A stretch of DNA of 11,364 nt from Actinomycetes bacterium (GCA_030609215.1 JAUWCR010000015.1:1-11364); one strand, 5' to 3'; positions 1 through 7,133 are shown, numbered from the stretch's first letter. Numbers and translations: made by a program. The notes: generated by a model not told the origin, from the sequence alone.

Positions 1-2
1 AA

Positions 3-242
3 GTGCCTATTTATGAATTTAAGTGTAGTGATTGTAAGGAAATTTTTGAAATAAATAAAGGGCTGGATGGAGATGATAATATAATTTGCTCATACTGTGG
101 GTCCAAGAATGTAAAAAGAATATTTTCTGCTACTAATTTTATTAACAGGGATGCTAATTATAATAGTGGGAGAACGTGTTGTGGGAGAGAAGAAAGATGC
201 AGCAGGCCGCCTTGCAGTGATGATAATAAATGTATAAGGTAA
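3..242 (+). CDS. FmdB-family zinc-ribbon protein (copy 1)
   Basis: A 79-residue protein that opens with MPIYEF, the usual start of the FmdB/CxxC_CxxC_SSSS putative regulatory family. Two CxxC knuckles (C8/C11 and C29/C32) should bind one zinc ion, and the stretch after the second knuckle (KNVKRIFS) matches the family pattern. The family is widespread but its molecular role is poorly defined; the name comes from a suspected regulator of formamidase or amidase genes. The tail is unusual, with five more cysteines (C59, C60, C66, C71, C77) among Arg and Asp residues. The start is a GTG at the very edge of the window, chosen because MPIY is the conserved N terminus; the ribosome site lies outside. 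A related gene lies at 2171-2383. Family assignment is firm, function unknown. Confidence 0.85.
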   Translation: MPIYEFKCSDCKEIFEINKGLDGDDNIICSYCGSKNVKRIFSATNFINRDANYNSGRTCCGREERCSRPPCSDDNKCIR

Positions 243-254
243 TTCTAAGAGTGT

Positions 255-270
255 AACCATAAGTATGGTT
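255..270. repeat. Short inverted repeat after the first zinc-ribbon gene
   Basis: AACCATA and TATGGTT form a perfect 7-base inverted repeat separated by AG, 12 bases after the stop codon. As RNA it could fold as a 6-bp stem with an AAGT loop. No T-run follows, so it is a poor intrinsic terminator; it could equally be a protein-binding palindrome or chance in AT-rich DNA. Confidence 0.3.
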
Positions 271-398
271 CAGAGTTAGAGAAAAATAAGTATTTTAAAA
301 TTAAAAATCAATTGTAAAATTTGTAAGTGTTGCAGATAGTTATATCATTTTAACAAAAATATTCTAAAAATTTTATTTATTATAAAAAGATAATAAAT

Positions 399-1151
399 AT
401 GAATATAGAGAGCTTGAACGAAGAAATAAGGAGTTGTAGCAAATGTAAATTATCAGATACTAGAATAAATGTACTTTGCGGGGAAGGTGATATTAATTCA
501 AAGTTTATAATGGTTGCTCAGGCACCAGGAAAGGAGGAAGACAAGATAGGAAAAATGTTCATTGGTCCTTCAGGGAAAGTATTGAATGAATTACTGGAAA
601 TAATTGGCATTGACAGAGAAGAAATTTATATTACAAATCTAATAAAGTGTATGCTTCCAAAATATAGGAAGCCAAAGTCCAGGGAAATTGGAATCTGCAG
701 TAATTATTTAGATAAAGAGATAGAAATTATAAATCCAAAAGTAGTAACTACATTGGGTTATTATGCATCAAAATATATACTAGAAAAGTTTAATATTACA
801 TTACCACTTAAAACTGAATTTCAGAAAATTTATGGGAGGGTGTTTTTAGCTGAAAATATAAAAATTCTACCCTTACAACATCCTGCAGCTATTTTATATG
901 ATAGTTCTATTAAAGAAGAAATGATAGTAAATTATCGCAAGATGGTAGTTCTTAATAGTGATTGTAAATGGTTTTTTATATGTCCTATGAAAAGATTTTA
1001 CGAAGAAGGCAGATTGGATAAAAAATGGATCGAGCTATATTGCAAAGGAGATTGGGAAAGCTGTATCCGTTATAAAATGGAAGAAAGAGGAGAATCTCAT
1101 CCAGATTGGATGCTTCCAGATGGAACTATTGATAAGAAATTGCATGAATAG
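399..1151 (+). CDS. Type 4 uracil-DNA glycosylase with C-terminal Cys-containing extension
   Basis: Residues 1 to about 184 are a family 4 uracil-DNA glycosylase, which removes uracil from DNA to start base excision repair. The four [4Fe-4S] ligands fit the family spacing: C13 and C16 (CSKC), C84 and C100. Motif A reads AQAPGKEED at 40-48 instead of the commoner GEAPG form, followed by MFIGPSG. The ITNLIKC strand is at 78-84 and the catalytic-loop HPAA at 161-164. Residues about 189-250 form an extra module with C189, C195, C215 and C222, the motif CPMKRF, and a conserved-looking end (ERGESHPDWMLPDG). From memory, similar sequence occurs in other anaerobes, but I know no function for it. No strong ribosome site precedes the ATG; it was chosen because the CxxC normally sits about 12 residues from the start. 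Glycosylase call strong, extension unknown. Confidence 0.9.
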   Translation: MNIESLNEEIRSCSKCKLSDTRINVLCGEGDINSKFIMVAQAPGKEEDKIGKMFIGPSGKVLNELLEIIGIDREEIYITNLIKCMLPKYRKPKSREIGICSNYLDKEIEIINPKVVTTLGYYASKYILEKFNITLPLKTEFQKIYGRVFLAENIKILPLQHPAAILYDSSIKEEMIVNYRKMVVLNSDCKWFFICPMKRFYEEGRLDKKWIELYCKGDWESCIRYKMEERGESHPDWMLPDGTIDKKLHE

Positions 1152-1272
1152 TAAAAATGGATAAAATTTTTATAGTAAAATATTTAAAAAAAGATAATAG
1201 CTAAGGAAACAACTGAGGGTTTAAATCATTTATATAAAGTTATAAAATTATAAGCAAATACATGCTTTTCAA

Positions 1273-2145
1273 ATGAGTAAGTTATTGATTGTAGTTGTTG
1301 TTATACTGATTTGTGTTATTGTAATAATAGGGATATTTTTTATTTTAAACTTAAGGCACGAGAAAGGTGAGGGTAGTATAGTTATGTTTAAAGATTTTGA
1401 GAAAAGTTCTGTAGTATCCAGTGAAAATTTAAACATCACAGTTATTTATGATAATAATCCATACAAAGAAGGGCTTGAAACTGCCTGGGGTTTTTCATGT
1501 ATTGTAAAGGGAACAGAAAAGACTATTCTTTTTGATACAGGAGGCAATGGCCCAGTTTTAATGGAGAATATGGAAAGATTAAAAATTAATCCAGATGTTA
1601 TTGATTTGGTTGTGCTATCTCATATTCATGGCGATCATGTTGGAGGGCTTTTTAGTTTTCTTGAGGAAAATAATAAGGCTGCGGTTTATGTACTAAGTAG
1701 CTTTCCAGAGAGTTTTAAGGGTGACATAGAAAAAAATGGTTCAAAAATAGTGGGAGTAAAAGATCCGCTAGAGCTTTGCGGTTGTGTTTATTCTACAGGA
1801 GAACTTGGAACATTTATAAAAGAGCAGTCTTTAATTATAAGAACAAATAAAGGGCTTATAGTAATAACAGGATGTGCACATCCAGGGATAGTAAAAATAG
1901 TAAGTAAGGCAAAAGACCTAACTGGTGGTGATGTTCTATTTGTTATGGGTGGTTTTCATTTGGGTGACAAGAGCAGGGAAGAGATAGAAGAGATTGTTTC
2001 AAATCTTAAAGATCTAGGGGTACGGTATGTTGGACCATGTCATTGTTCAGGAGATACTGCAAGGGAAATATTTGAAAAGGAATATGGGAAAAATTTTGTA
2101 AATATAGGTGTGGGAAAAGAAATAGATATGCTAGAATTGAATTAA
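1273..2145 (+). CDS. Membrane-anchored metallo-beta-lactamase-fold hydrolase
   Basis: A 290-residue protein with one N-terminal hydrophobic helix (about residues 4-26), then an MBL-fold domain. The metal-binding signature HIHGDH is at 117-122, with further likely ligands H203 (TGCAHPG), H229 (GGFHL) and H257 (PCHCSGD). The TGCAHPG/GGFHL/HCSGD set is typical of the COG1237 group, often annotated as 7,8-dihydropterin-6-yl-methyl-4-(beta-D-ribofuranosyl)aminobenzene 5'-phosphate synthase. That name is inherited from archaeal annotation and the real substrate here is unknown. The helix lacks a lipobox or obvious cleavage site, so an anchored protein is likely, with the enzyme probably outside the membrane. 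No clear Shine-Dalgarno precedes the ATG. A later ATG at codon 38 would remove the helix, but it too lacks a well-spaced ribosome site. It is followed after 25 bases by the second zinc-ribbon gene, so the two are probably co-transcribed. Confidence 0.85.
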   Translation: MSKLLIVVVVILICVIVIIGIFFILNLRHEKGEGSIVMFKDFEKSSVVSSENLNITVIYDNNPYKEGLETAWGFSCIVKGTEKTILFDTGGNGPVLMENMERLKINPDVIDLVVLSHIHGDHVGGLFSFLEENNKAAVYVLSSFPESFKGDIEKNGSKIVGVKDPLELCGCVYSTGELGTFIKEQSLIIRTNKGLIVITGCAHPGIVKIVSKAKDLTGGDVLFVMGGFHLGDKSREEIEEIVSNLKDLGVRYVGPCHCSGDTAREIFEKEYGKNFVNIGVGKEIDMLELN

Positions 2146-2170
2146 AATATAGAATTAGGGAGGATATAAT

Positions 2171-2383
2171 ATGCCAATATATAGCTATGTTTGTGAGAAT
2201 TGTGGGGAAAAGTTTGACTTATTTTTTGGAATTGGAGGAATGAAGGAAGAGCTTATTTGTAAAAAGTGCGGAAGCAAAAACATAAAAAGAAGCTTTTCTT
2301 CTTTTGGTGTTAAACAATCATCTGAAACAAATAAATCAAGTTCGGGAGATTATTGCCCAACTGGGACCTGCCCGTATACCTAG
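2171..2383 (+). CDS. FmdB-family zinc-ribbon protein (copy 2)
   Basis: A 70-residue zinc ribbon starting MPIYSYVCENCGEKF, with knuckles C8/C11 and C30/C33, a Ser-rich linker (about 43-59) and a short tail with C62 and C67. It has the same family layout as the protein at 3-242 but a different tail. A strong ribosome site (AGGGAGG) sits about 8 bases before the ATG. Its placement 25 bases after the MBL-fold hydrolase suggests an operon with it, so a role in delivering metal to, or regulating, that enzyme is possible but unproven. The gene ends only 17 bases from the convergent end of the ASKHA gene, with no room for a separate terminator. Confidence 0.85.
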   Translation: MPIYSYVCENCGEKFDLFFGIGGMKEELICKKCGSKNIKRSFSSFGVKQSSETNKSSSGDYCPTGTCPYT

Positions 2384-2400
2384 AAGTAGTGCAGCAGTAA

Positions 2401-4032
2401 CTATTTGGAAAAATACATATTGTTAGCTACCATATATTGAAATTCATTTCCTTCTATTTCATTTGGCTTTGTATGCTTTATTAGATTTTTTAAGTTTTCA
2501 GCATCGTTTTTCATTTGTCTTGAAAGTAATATATCTATTGCTCCAGCTAAAGCTCCATTCCCAAACCTAACAAACTTACTTTTATCTGCTTCAGGTAATA
2601 GTCCAATAGCTATGGAATTATCTATATTCATATAATTTCCAAATGCTCCTGATAAATAAATTTTATTAACTTTATCAATATTTATTCCATAATATTTTAT
2701 TAAAAGGTCTTGATCAGTTCGGAGTCCTGCTTTGGCTATTCCTAACTGGTTAATATCGTCCTGGGTAATATAAACATCATCAGTTAAATGAAAGTCTTTA
2801 CTTATTCTTGCATTCCTGTTCATGATTCCACTTTGCAAGAGTTTGGCAAGTAAATCAATAACACCAGAACCACAAAAGCCTAATGGTGGTTTATTTCCAA
2901 GAGTTTCATACTCCATTTTATCATTTTCTATTTTAACTTTTGTTATTGCTCCTTCAATAGCACCAACGCCACAGCTAATTTGATATCCCTCATATGCTCC
3001 TCCTGCAGCGCATGACGCAGTAAGTATATTGTCTTTATTACCAATCACAACTTCTCCATTAGTACCAATGTCAATAATCATTGCTATTTTTTTACTTTTA
3101 TATAATCTTGTTGCTATAATATCAGCAATACAATCTGCACCTGCATGTCCGCCAATTAACGGAGGTCCGTAGACAAATGCTTTAGGGTTAACGTCTAATC
3201 CTAATTTAAATGCTTTCATTGTTATAGAATTTTTACCTAAAGGTTCAAATGGAATTACTCCTAAATTGTGTACATTTTTACCAAAGAATATATCTCTCAT
3301 AGTGCTATTACCAACAACCACTACATCATAGATTTTATCTGTAATTGATAATTTACTGATCCCTAATTTTTTTTCTAATTCTTTGAGACTGCTATTTATG
3401 CCATCTATTACTATTTTCTGTAATTCTTTTAGCCCATCTTTATTTTCTATTGTATATCCTATTCTTGAAATAACATCATTCCCATAAGCAATTTGTGGAT
3501 TCTTACTGGCAATTGGATTACCAATATTTTCGCCTTTCTCTAAATCAACTATTTGCATTACTAAAGTTGTTGTGCCGACATCTATTGCTAGACCATAAAT
3601 TTTACCCTGATATGTTCCCAGATTTTCACCAGTATTATAAAAAACCTTACCTTTACTGCTAAATACAGATGGGGCCAGTTCAACATCTGTTTTTATGGTA
3701 TCTGTTAATATAGTGTATTTACCGAAACTGGAAATAAATATTCTAATGTCTTTAGTATCCTTAGTTACAATTGCCTGGCAAGCTAGCCTGTGATTTGGTT
3801 TAAGTTTTCCATATTTTAGAAATTTTTTTTCAATGTTACTTAATTTTGATAAAGACTCTTTTCCTTCATCAACCCTTACAATGTCTTTACAACATATTCC
3901 CTTACCTCCGCATTCAGAATCAATTTCTACTTTACCTATTTTTTTAATATGCTCCAATATACTTTTACCTACAATTAGATTTATTCCTTCTTTTCTACCC
4001 TTTGCATATTGAGGAAAAAACATTTTTGCCAT
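2401..4032 (-). CDS. ASKHA-domain (DUF4445) corrinoid-activator-like protein with divergent N-terminal ferredoxin domain
   Basis: A 543-residue member of the RACE (reductive activator of corrinoid enzymes)/DUF4445 family. Relatives such as RamA use ATP and a low-potential iron-sulfur centre to reduce inactive Co(II) corrinoid proteins of methyltransferase systems. Residues about 17-100 are ferredoxin-like. The ASKHA nucleotide-binding part follows, with DVGTTT (151-156), NPQIAYGNDVISRIG (178-192), GGHAGAD (294-300), DIGTNGE (321-327), SCAAGGAYEG (340-349), GFCGSG (385-390) and SGAFGNYMN (461-469). The expected cluster motif Cx5Cx2C reads C41-x5-C47-C48-K-D50, with a later C85: the third ligand is Asp and an extra Cys stands next to C47. 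No corrinoid protein or corrinoid methyltransferase gene is adjacent, so the partner is elsewhere. AAGGG lies 9 bases before the ATG. The family call is strong; activity as a classical RACE is uncertain because of the altered motif. Confidence 0.85.
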   Translation of the reverse strand: MAKMFFPQYAKGRKEGINLIVGKSILEHIKKIGKVEIDSECGGKGICCKDIVRVDEGKESLSKLSNIEKKFLKYGKLKPNHRLACQAIVTKDTKDIRIFISSFGKYTILTDTIKTDVELAPSVFSSKGKVFYNTGENLGTYQGKIYGLAIDVGTTTLVMQIVDLEKGENIGNPIASKNPQIAYGNDVISRIGYTIENKDGLKELQKIVIDGINSSLKELEKKLGISKLSITDKIYDVVVVGNSTMRDIFFGKNVHNLGVIPFEPLGKNSITMKAFKLGLDVNPKAFVYGPPLIGGHAGADCIADIIATRLYKSKKIAMIIDIGTNGEVVIGNKDNILTASCAAGGAYEGYQISCGVGAIEGAITKVKIENDKMEYETLGNKPPLGFCGSGVIDLLAKLLQSGIMNRNARISKDFHLTDDVYITQDDINQLGIAKAGLRTDQDLLIKYYGINIDKVNKIYLSGAFGNYMNIDNSIAIGLLPEADKSKFVRFGNGALAGAIDILLSRQMKNDAENLKNLIKHTKPNEIEGNEFQYMVANNMYFSK

Positions 4033-4111
4033 TTTTTAAGGCCCTTCTTTAAGTTTACGAAAATAATAATTGGATATTTTGTAACAATATTATCATGAGC
4101 AGCTGTATTTG

Positions 4112-4154
4112 TGTAATTAAAGATACCAAATTGGTCTTAATGTAATCTAAAGAT
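4112..4154. promoter_or_regulatory. Possible operator: palindrome between two direct repeats
   Basis: The 11-base palindrome ACCAAATTGGT (4125-4135) lies between two near-identical copies of TGTAAT(C)TAAAGAT (4112-4124 and 4141-4154). It sits in the divergent region between the ASKHA and methyltransferase genes, just upstream of the putative -35 of the latter. The arrangement is compatible with a regulator-binding site, but AT-rich spacers produce such patterns by chance. Confidence 0.25.
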
Positions 4155-4158
4155 TTAA

Positions 4159-4187
4159 TTTACGGTTAAATTTGATAATAGTATAAT
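4159..4187 (+). promoter_or_regulatory. Candidate sigma-70-type promoter for the methyltransferase gene
   Basis: TTTACG (4159-4164, 4 of 6 matches to TTGACA), then a 17-base spacer and a perfect TATAAT (4182-4187). It is about 55 bases before the methyltransferase ATG and faces the right way. Confidence 0.45.
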
Positions 4188-4242
4188 TATATCTATTAAG
4201 TAATTACGGGTATCGGTTATAAGTAGTATTTAGAATTAGTCT

Positions 4243-4872
4243 ATGGCAAAAATTGAACCATTTGAAAAGTATACAGAAAGATATGAATATTGGTTTGAAA
4301 AGAATGAATATGCGTATCAATCTGAGATTAAAGCAATTAGAGAAATTTTACCGGATTTTAAAAAAGGTATTGAGATTGGTGTAGGAAGTGGAAGGTTTGC
4401 AAAACCTCTAGGTATAAAATTTGGGATAGATCCTTCAAATAAGATGAGAAATATTGCCAAGAGCAGAGGGATTTTAGTATTTAAAGGGACTGCGGAAGAT
4501 CTACCATTTGATGATAATAGTTATGATCTAGTTTTAATGGTTACTACATTGTGCTTTCTAGATGATGTTGATTTAAGTTTCAAAGAAGTTTATAGAATAT
4601 TAAAGCCAGATGGGTTCTTCATAAATGGGTTTGTGGATAAAGAGAGCAGGATAGGGAAAGTATATTATAAGTTTAAGGATAAAAATGTATTTTATAGGGG
4701 AGCAGTCTTTTTTTCTGTAAAAGAGGTATTATTTTATTTGAAGGAAGCAGGGTTTAAAAATTTTATGTTTAAGCAAACTATTTTTAGAACGCTTGATAAA
4801 ATAAAAAAAGAAGAGCCGGTAAAAGATGGTTTTGGAGAAGGTTCTTTTGTGGCTATTAGGGTGCAGAAATAA
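4243..4872 (+). CDS. Class I SAM-dependent methyltransferase (Methyltransf_11 type)
   Basis: A 209-residue Rossmann-fold methyltransferase. Motif I is EIGVGSGRF at 44-52, the acidic end of beta-2 is GIDPS at 61-65 (D63 likely contacts the SAM ribose), the AEDLPF segment is at 84-89, motif IV lies in YDLVLMVTTLCF at 94-105, and ILKPDGFF is at 119-126. This is the small-molecule methyltransferase pattern of the UbiE/COQ5-like Methyltransf_11 group, and the substrate cannot be told from sequence. The N terminus (FEKYTERYEYWFEKN) is typical of the group and supports this start, although only a weak ribosome site precedes the ATG. The gene is divergent from the ASKHA gene and 119 bases upstream of the Mrp gene. 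There is no evidence that it is a corrinoid methyltransferase. Confidence 0.88.
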   Translation: MAKIEPFEKYTERYEYWFEKNEYAYQSEIKAIREILPDFKKGIEIGVGSGRFAKPLGIKFGIDPSNKMRNIAKSRGILVFKGTAEDLPFDDNSYDLVLMVTTLCFLDDVDLSFKEVYRILKPDGFFINGFVDKESRIGKVYYKFKDKNVFYRGAVFFSVKEVLFYLKEAGFKNFMFKQTIFRTLDKIKKEEPVKDGFGEGSFVAIRVQK

Positions 4873-4991
4873 GAAGTATTTTTTTGGGGTAGTTTGCAGT
4901 ATTAAGGAAAAAATTAATAATATTTAAAATGAAGTATAGGGAGGTAAAGAAGATTTGATAGTTTTAAAAAGGAAAGGTAGGGATAATAAAA

Positions 4992-5843
4992 ATGAATAAG
5001 GGAGGAGATGGTATTAACGAAGATAAGGAGTTAAGGAAAAATATATCAAATATTAAAAATAAATTTATTATTATAAGTGGAAAAGGTGGCGTAGGCAAAA
5101 CAACTGTAGCAGTAAATTTAGCATACAGCTTAGCTATGAAGGGATATGATGTTGGCGTACTTGATGTGGATATCCATGGGCCAAATATTTGTAAAATGTT
5201 TGGAGTTGATAATAAAAGATTAACTAGCAGCAATTCCAAGATTAACCCTATCCAAATATTAGATAATTTAAAAATTATTAGCACAGCTTCACTAATAGAG
5301 ACTCCCGATACTCCAGTGATATGGAGAGGACCATTAAAAATGAAGGTAATTAGCCAATTTTTAAGAGATGTTAATTGGGGCAAGTTAGATTATTTGATTA
5401 TAGACGCGCCTCCTGGAACAGGAGACGAGCCTTTAAGTGTTGCACAACTTATTCCTGATCTTAATGGAGCAATAGTTGTTACAACTCCACAGGAAGTTGC
5501 AGTATTAGATTCAAGAAAGAGTATTCAATTTGCAAAAAAGCTAAACATTCCTTATATAGGAGTAATTGAGAATATGAGTGGTTTCGTTTGCCCATACTGC
5601 GGCAAGGAAATTAATCTGTTTAAAAAAGGTGGCGGAATAAAAGCAGCGGAAGAGCTGCATGTAGACTTTTTAGGTGATATTCCTTTTGAATTGGATATGG
5701 TAGAGTTGAGTGATAATGGCAAGGTATTTGTTAAATATAAAAAGAATTCTATTATATCAAAAAAAGTTAATAAGATTACTGAAGGAATTGAAGCTGTTGC
5801 AAATTCGAGTAATAAAAATAAAGGGGAGCCAAATGTCAAATAG
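4992..5843 (+). CDS. mrp: Mrp/NBP35-family P-loop ATPase, iron-sulfur cluster carrier
   Basis: A 283-residue MinD/ParA-like ATPase of the Mrp/ApbC/NBP35 family, cytosolic proteins that bind and transfer [4Fe-4S] clusters to target enzymes. The deviant Walker A GKGGVGKT is at 30-37, the DVDIHGPN switch at 58-65, [11 protein letters not shown] at 138-148, and the family-specific CPYC pair (C200, C203), which binds a bridging cluster in a dimer, at 200-203. The usual GGG(I/E)-A segment follows at 213-219. The protein lacks the N-terminal DUF59 domain of many bacterial Mrp proteins and has no extra N-terminal ferredoxin motif. AGGTAGGG lies 9 bases before the ATG. Its last 11 bases overlap the start of the lipoprotein gene. 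It could supply clusters to the iron-sulfur glycosylase or ASKHA protein in this window, but that is inference. Confidence 0.92.
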   Translation: MNKGGDGINEDKELRKNISNIKNKFIIISGKGGVGKTTVAVNLAYSLAMKGYDVGVLDVDIHGPNICKMFGVDNKRLTSSNSKINPIQILDNLKIISTASLIETPDTPVIWRGPLKMKVISQFLRDVNWGKLDYLIIDAPPGTGDEPLSVAQLIPDLNGAIVVTTPQEVAVLDSRKSIQFAKKLNIPYIGVIENMSGFVCPYCGKEINLFKKGGGIKAAEELHVDFLGDIPFELDMVELSDNGKVFVKYKKNSIISKKVNKITEGIEAVANSSNKNKGEPNVK

Positions 5844-6540
5844 ATTATTAAAATGGGTAGCAAGAAAAAATATTGTTAAGCTAGTTTTAATTAATATCTT
5901 AGTAGGTGTTTTTATTATTTCTATTGCTTCATGCAGCCTGTTATATAGGGAATTAGCGGGTTCAGGAAATGTTATATCTGAAGATAGGGATGTAGAAGGA
6001 TTTGATAAAGTTGAACTTACAGGAATAGGGAATTTAATTATCCAGCAGGGGAATGAGGAATCTTTAACTATAGAAGCTGAAGATAATTTAGTTTCCAATA
6101 TTACTACCGAAGTATCTGGAAATAAGTTAACAATAAGTTTTGAAAGAGGGATTATGCTGGTTCCTACGAAACAATTAAACTATCATTTAACAGTGAAAGA
6201 TTTAAACAGTATTTCTTTGTCAGGTGCTGGAGTTATAAACTGTCCTGATTTTAATACTGATAGTTTAAAAGTTAGCATAAGCGGTGCAGGGAGCATGGAA
6301 ATTGCTGGCAGTGTAGGAAAACAGGACATAGTTTTAAGTGGTGCTGGCAGTTATCTTGCAAAAGATTTTATCAGTAAAGAATGTATAGTTAATATTAGGG
6401 GTGCTGGTAGTGCGACTGTTAATGTAACCGATAGTCTTGATGCTACTGTCACTGGAGTTGGAAGCATTAACTATCTAGGAGATCCAGATATAACTTTTAA
6501 AAGATTAGGTGTAGGCAATATAAATAATATTACTGAATAA
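5833..6540 (+). CDS. Lipoprotein with GIN/DUF2807 beta-helix domain
   Basis: A 235-residue secreted protein. A charged N region ([16 protein letters not shown]) leads into a hydrophobic helix (about 17-33) that ends in the lipobox IASC with C34 as the lipidated cysteine. The rest matches the DUF2807 'head GIN' domain, a right-handed beta-helix. It starts with the typical [19 protein letters not shown], then carries GAG or GVG turns at 131, 151, 170, 190, 208 and 226, about every 16 to 20 residues. The function of the family is not established. The reading frame is open further upstream (to 5710), but the start at 5833 has GGGGAG about 6 bases before it and gives the proper lipoprotein signal. 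It overlaps the Mrp stop by 11 bases, so translation is probably coupled. A link between an iron-sulfur carrier and a surface lipoprotein is unexpected. Confidence 0.87.
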   Translation: MSNRLLKWVARKNIVKLVLINILVGVFIISIASCSLLYRELAGSGNVISEDRDVEGFDKVELTGIGNLIIQQGNEESLTIEAEDNLVSNITTEVSGNKLTISFERGIMLVPTKQLNYHLTVKDLNSISLSGAGVINCPDFNTDSLKVSISGAGSMEIAGSVGKQDIVLSGAGSYLAKDFISKECIVNIRGAGSATVNVTDSLDATVTGVGSINYLGDPDITFKRLGVGNINNITE

Positions 6541-6595
6541 TAGTTTTACTGAATGAATAAACACCCAATACCTTTAACCTGTTCTGTATAATAAA

Positions 6596-6648
6596 CTGGG
6601 CGCATTATATCCTAACCTATCTTAATATAGTTAGTCTTCTGCGCCCAG
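6596..6648 (-). terminator. Long hairpin between convergent genes, probable terminator
   Basis: CTGGGCGCA (6596-6604) pairs perfectly with TGCGCCCAG (6640-6648), a GC-rich 9-bp stem in an AT-rich background. Inside it a second stem forms from CTAAC (6612-6616) and GTTAG (6630-6634), extended by three more pairs past a bulged C. On the minus strand the stem is followed directly by TTTATTATA, so it best fits termination of the minus-strand exporter/two-component cluster. It may also slow plus-strand readthrough from the lipoprotein gene. Confidence 0.5.
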
Positions 6649-6695
6649 CTATATTAGAAATTCTGAACCTGAAATTGAAAATAATTGCTGCTGTT

Positions 6696-7133
6696 CTACT
6701 CGTTAAATTCTATTGTGATGTCAGCTTTTATATTTATTGAGTCCACATTTTCGAGGCGGTTTTTAAATCTACCGAACCTTTCAGATTCCAGGAATCTATG
6801 ATCGTGATTTTTAGAAAATGGTCCTTTATTAAATAGAGATCTTTTTATTTTAAAAATTCCTCCTTTTTTAAAAGTACCGCATTCTTCACTGTCTTGCAAA
6901 CTTTCATTCCATGCAGTCCTGTCGTGCAACCTCTTCCCAACAAGCCTGTCTGATGTTGCCGCTCTTAAACCAAATGTACCTGCTCCAATTAAAAGAACTG
7001 CTGATAGAGCTATTGCTGTTATCATGGACCATTGGAATTTTTTTATTCCAAAAATTATCCAGAAAGCTACAGCTCCTAGAAAAAAGATTGCCAGAACTAC
7101 GATTCCTATGATAGTAATAGGCAGTAAAGTCAT
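6696..7133 (-). CDS. Two-helix membrane protein of unknown function
   Basis: A 145-residue protein that I do not recognise. Two strong hydrophobic helices (about 5-29 and 36-58) are joined by a short basic turn (KKFQW). They are followed by a hydrophilic tail rich in Arg, Lys, Phe and some His (about 61-125, for example NHDHRF and ERFGRFKNR) and a short beta-like end (SINIKADITIEFNE). AAAGGAG sits 7 bases before the ATG, so the gene is probably real despite overlapping open frames on both strands. It is the last gene of the minus-strand cluster, 158 bases after the histidine kinase, and ends shortly before the hairpin at 6596-6648. Position suggests an accessory or target of the two-component/ABC exporter system, for example a membrane stress sensor, but this is only context. 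Confidence 0.7.
   Translation of the reverse strand: MTLLPITIIGIVVLAIFFLGAVAFWIIFGIKKFQWSMITAIALSAVLLIGAGTFGLRAATSDRLVGKRLHDRTAWNESLQDSEECGTFKKGGIFKIKRSLFNKGPFSKNHDHRFLESERFGRFKNRLENVDSINIKADITIEFNE

Noticed and set aside
4033..4872. Corrinoid methyltransferase system made of the ASKHA protein and the adjacent methyltransferase
   Set aside because: The methyltransferase has SAM-binding motifs (GVGSG, GIDPS) and no cobalamin-binding or TIM-barrel features; the genes are divergent.
4964..5383. Minus-strand 139-codon frame antisense to the Mrp gene
   Set aside because: Its hydrophobic stretches mirror the well-supported Mrp coding sequence.
5710..5832. Longer N terminus for the DUF2807 lipoprotein, starting at 5710
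   Set aside because: It would overlap the Mrp gene by more than 130 bases and bury the lipoprotein signal; the ATG at 5833 has its own ribosome site and gives a proper lipobox.
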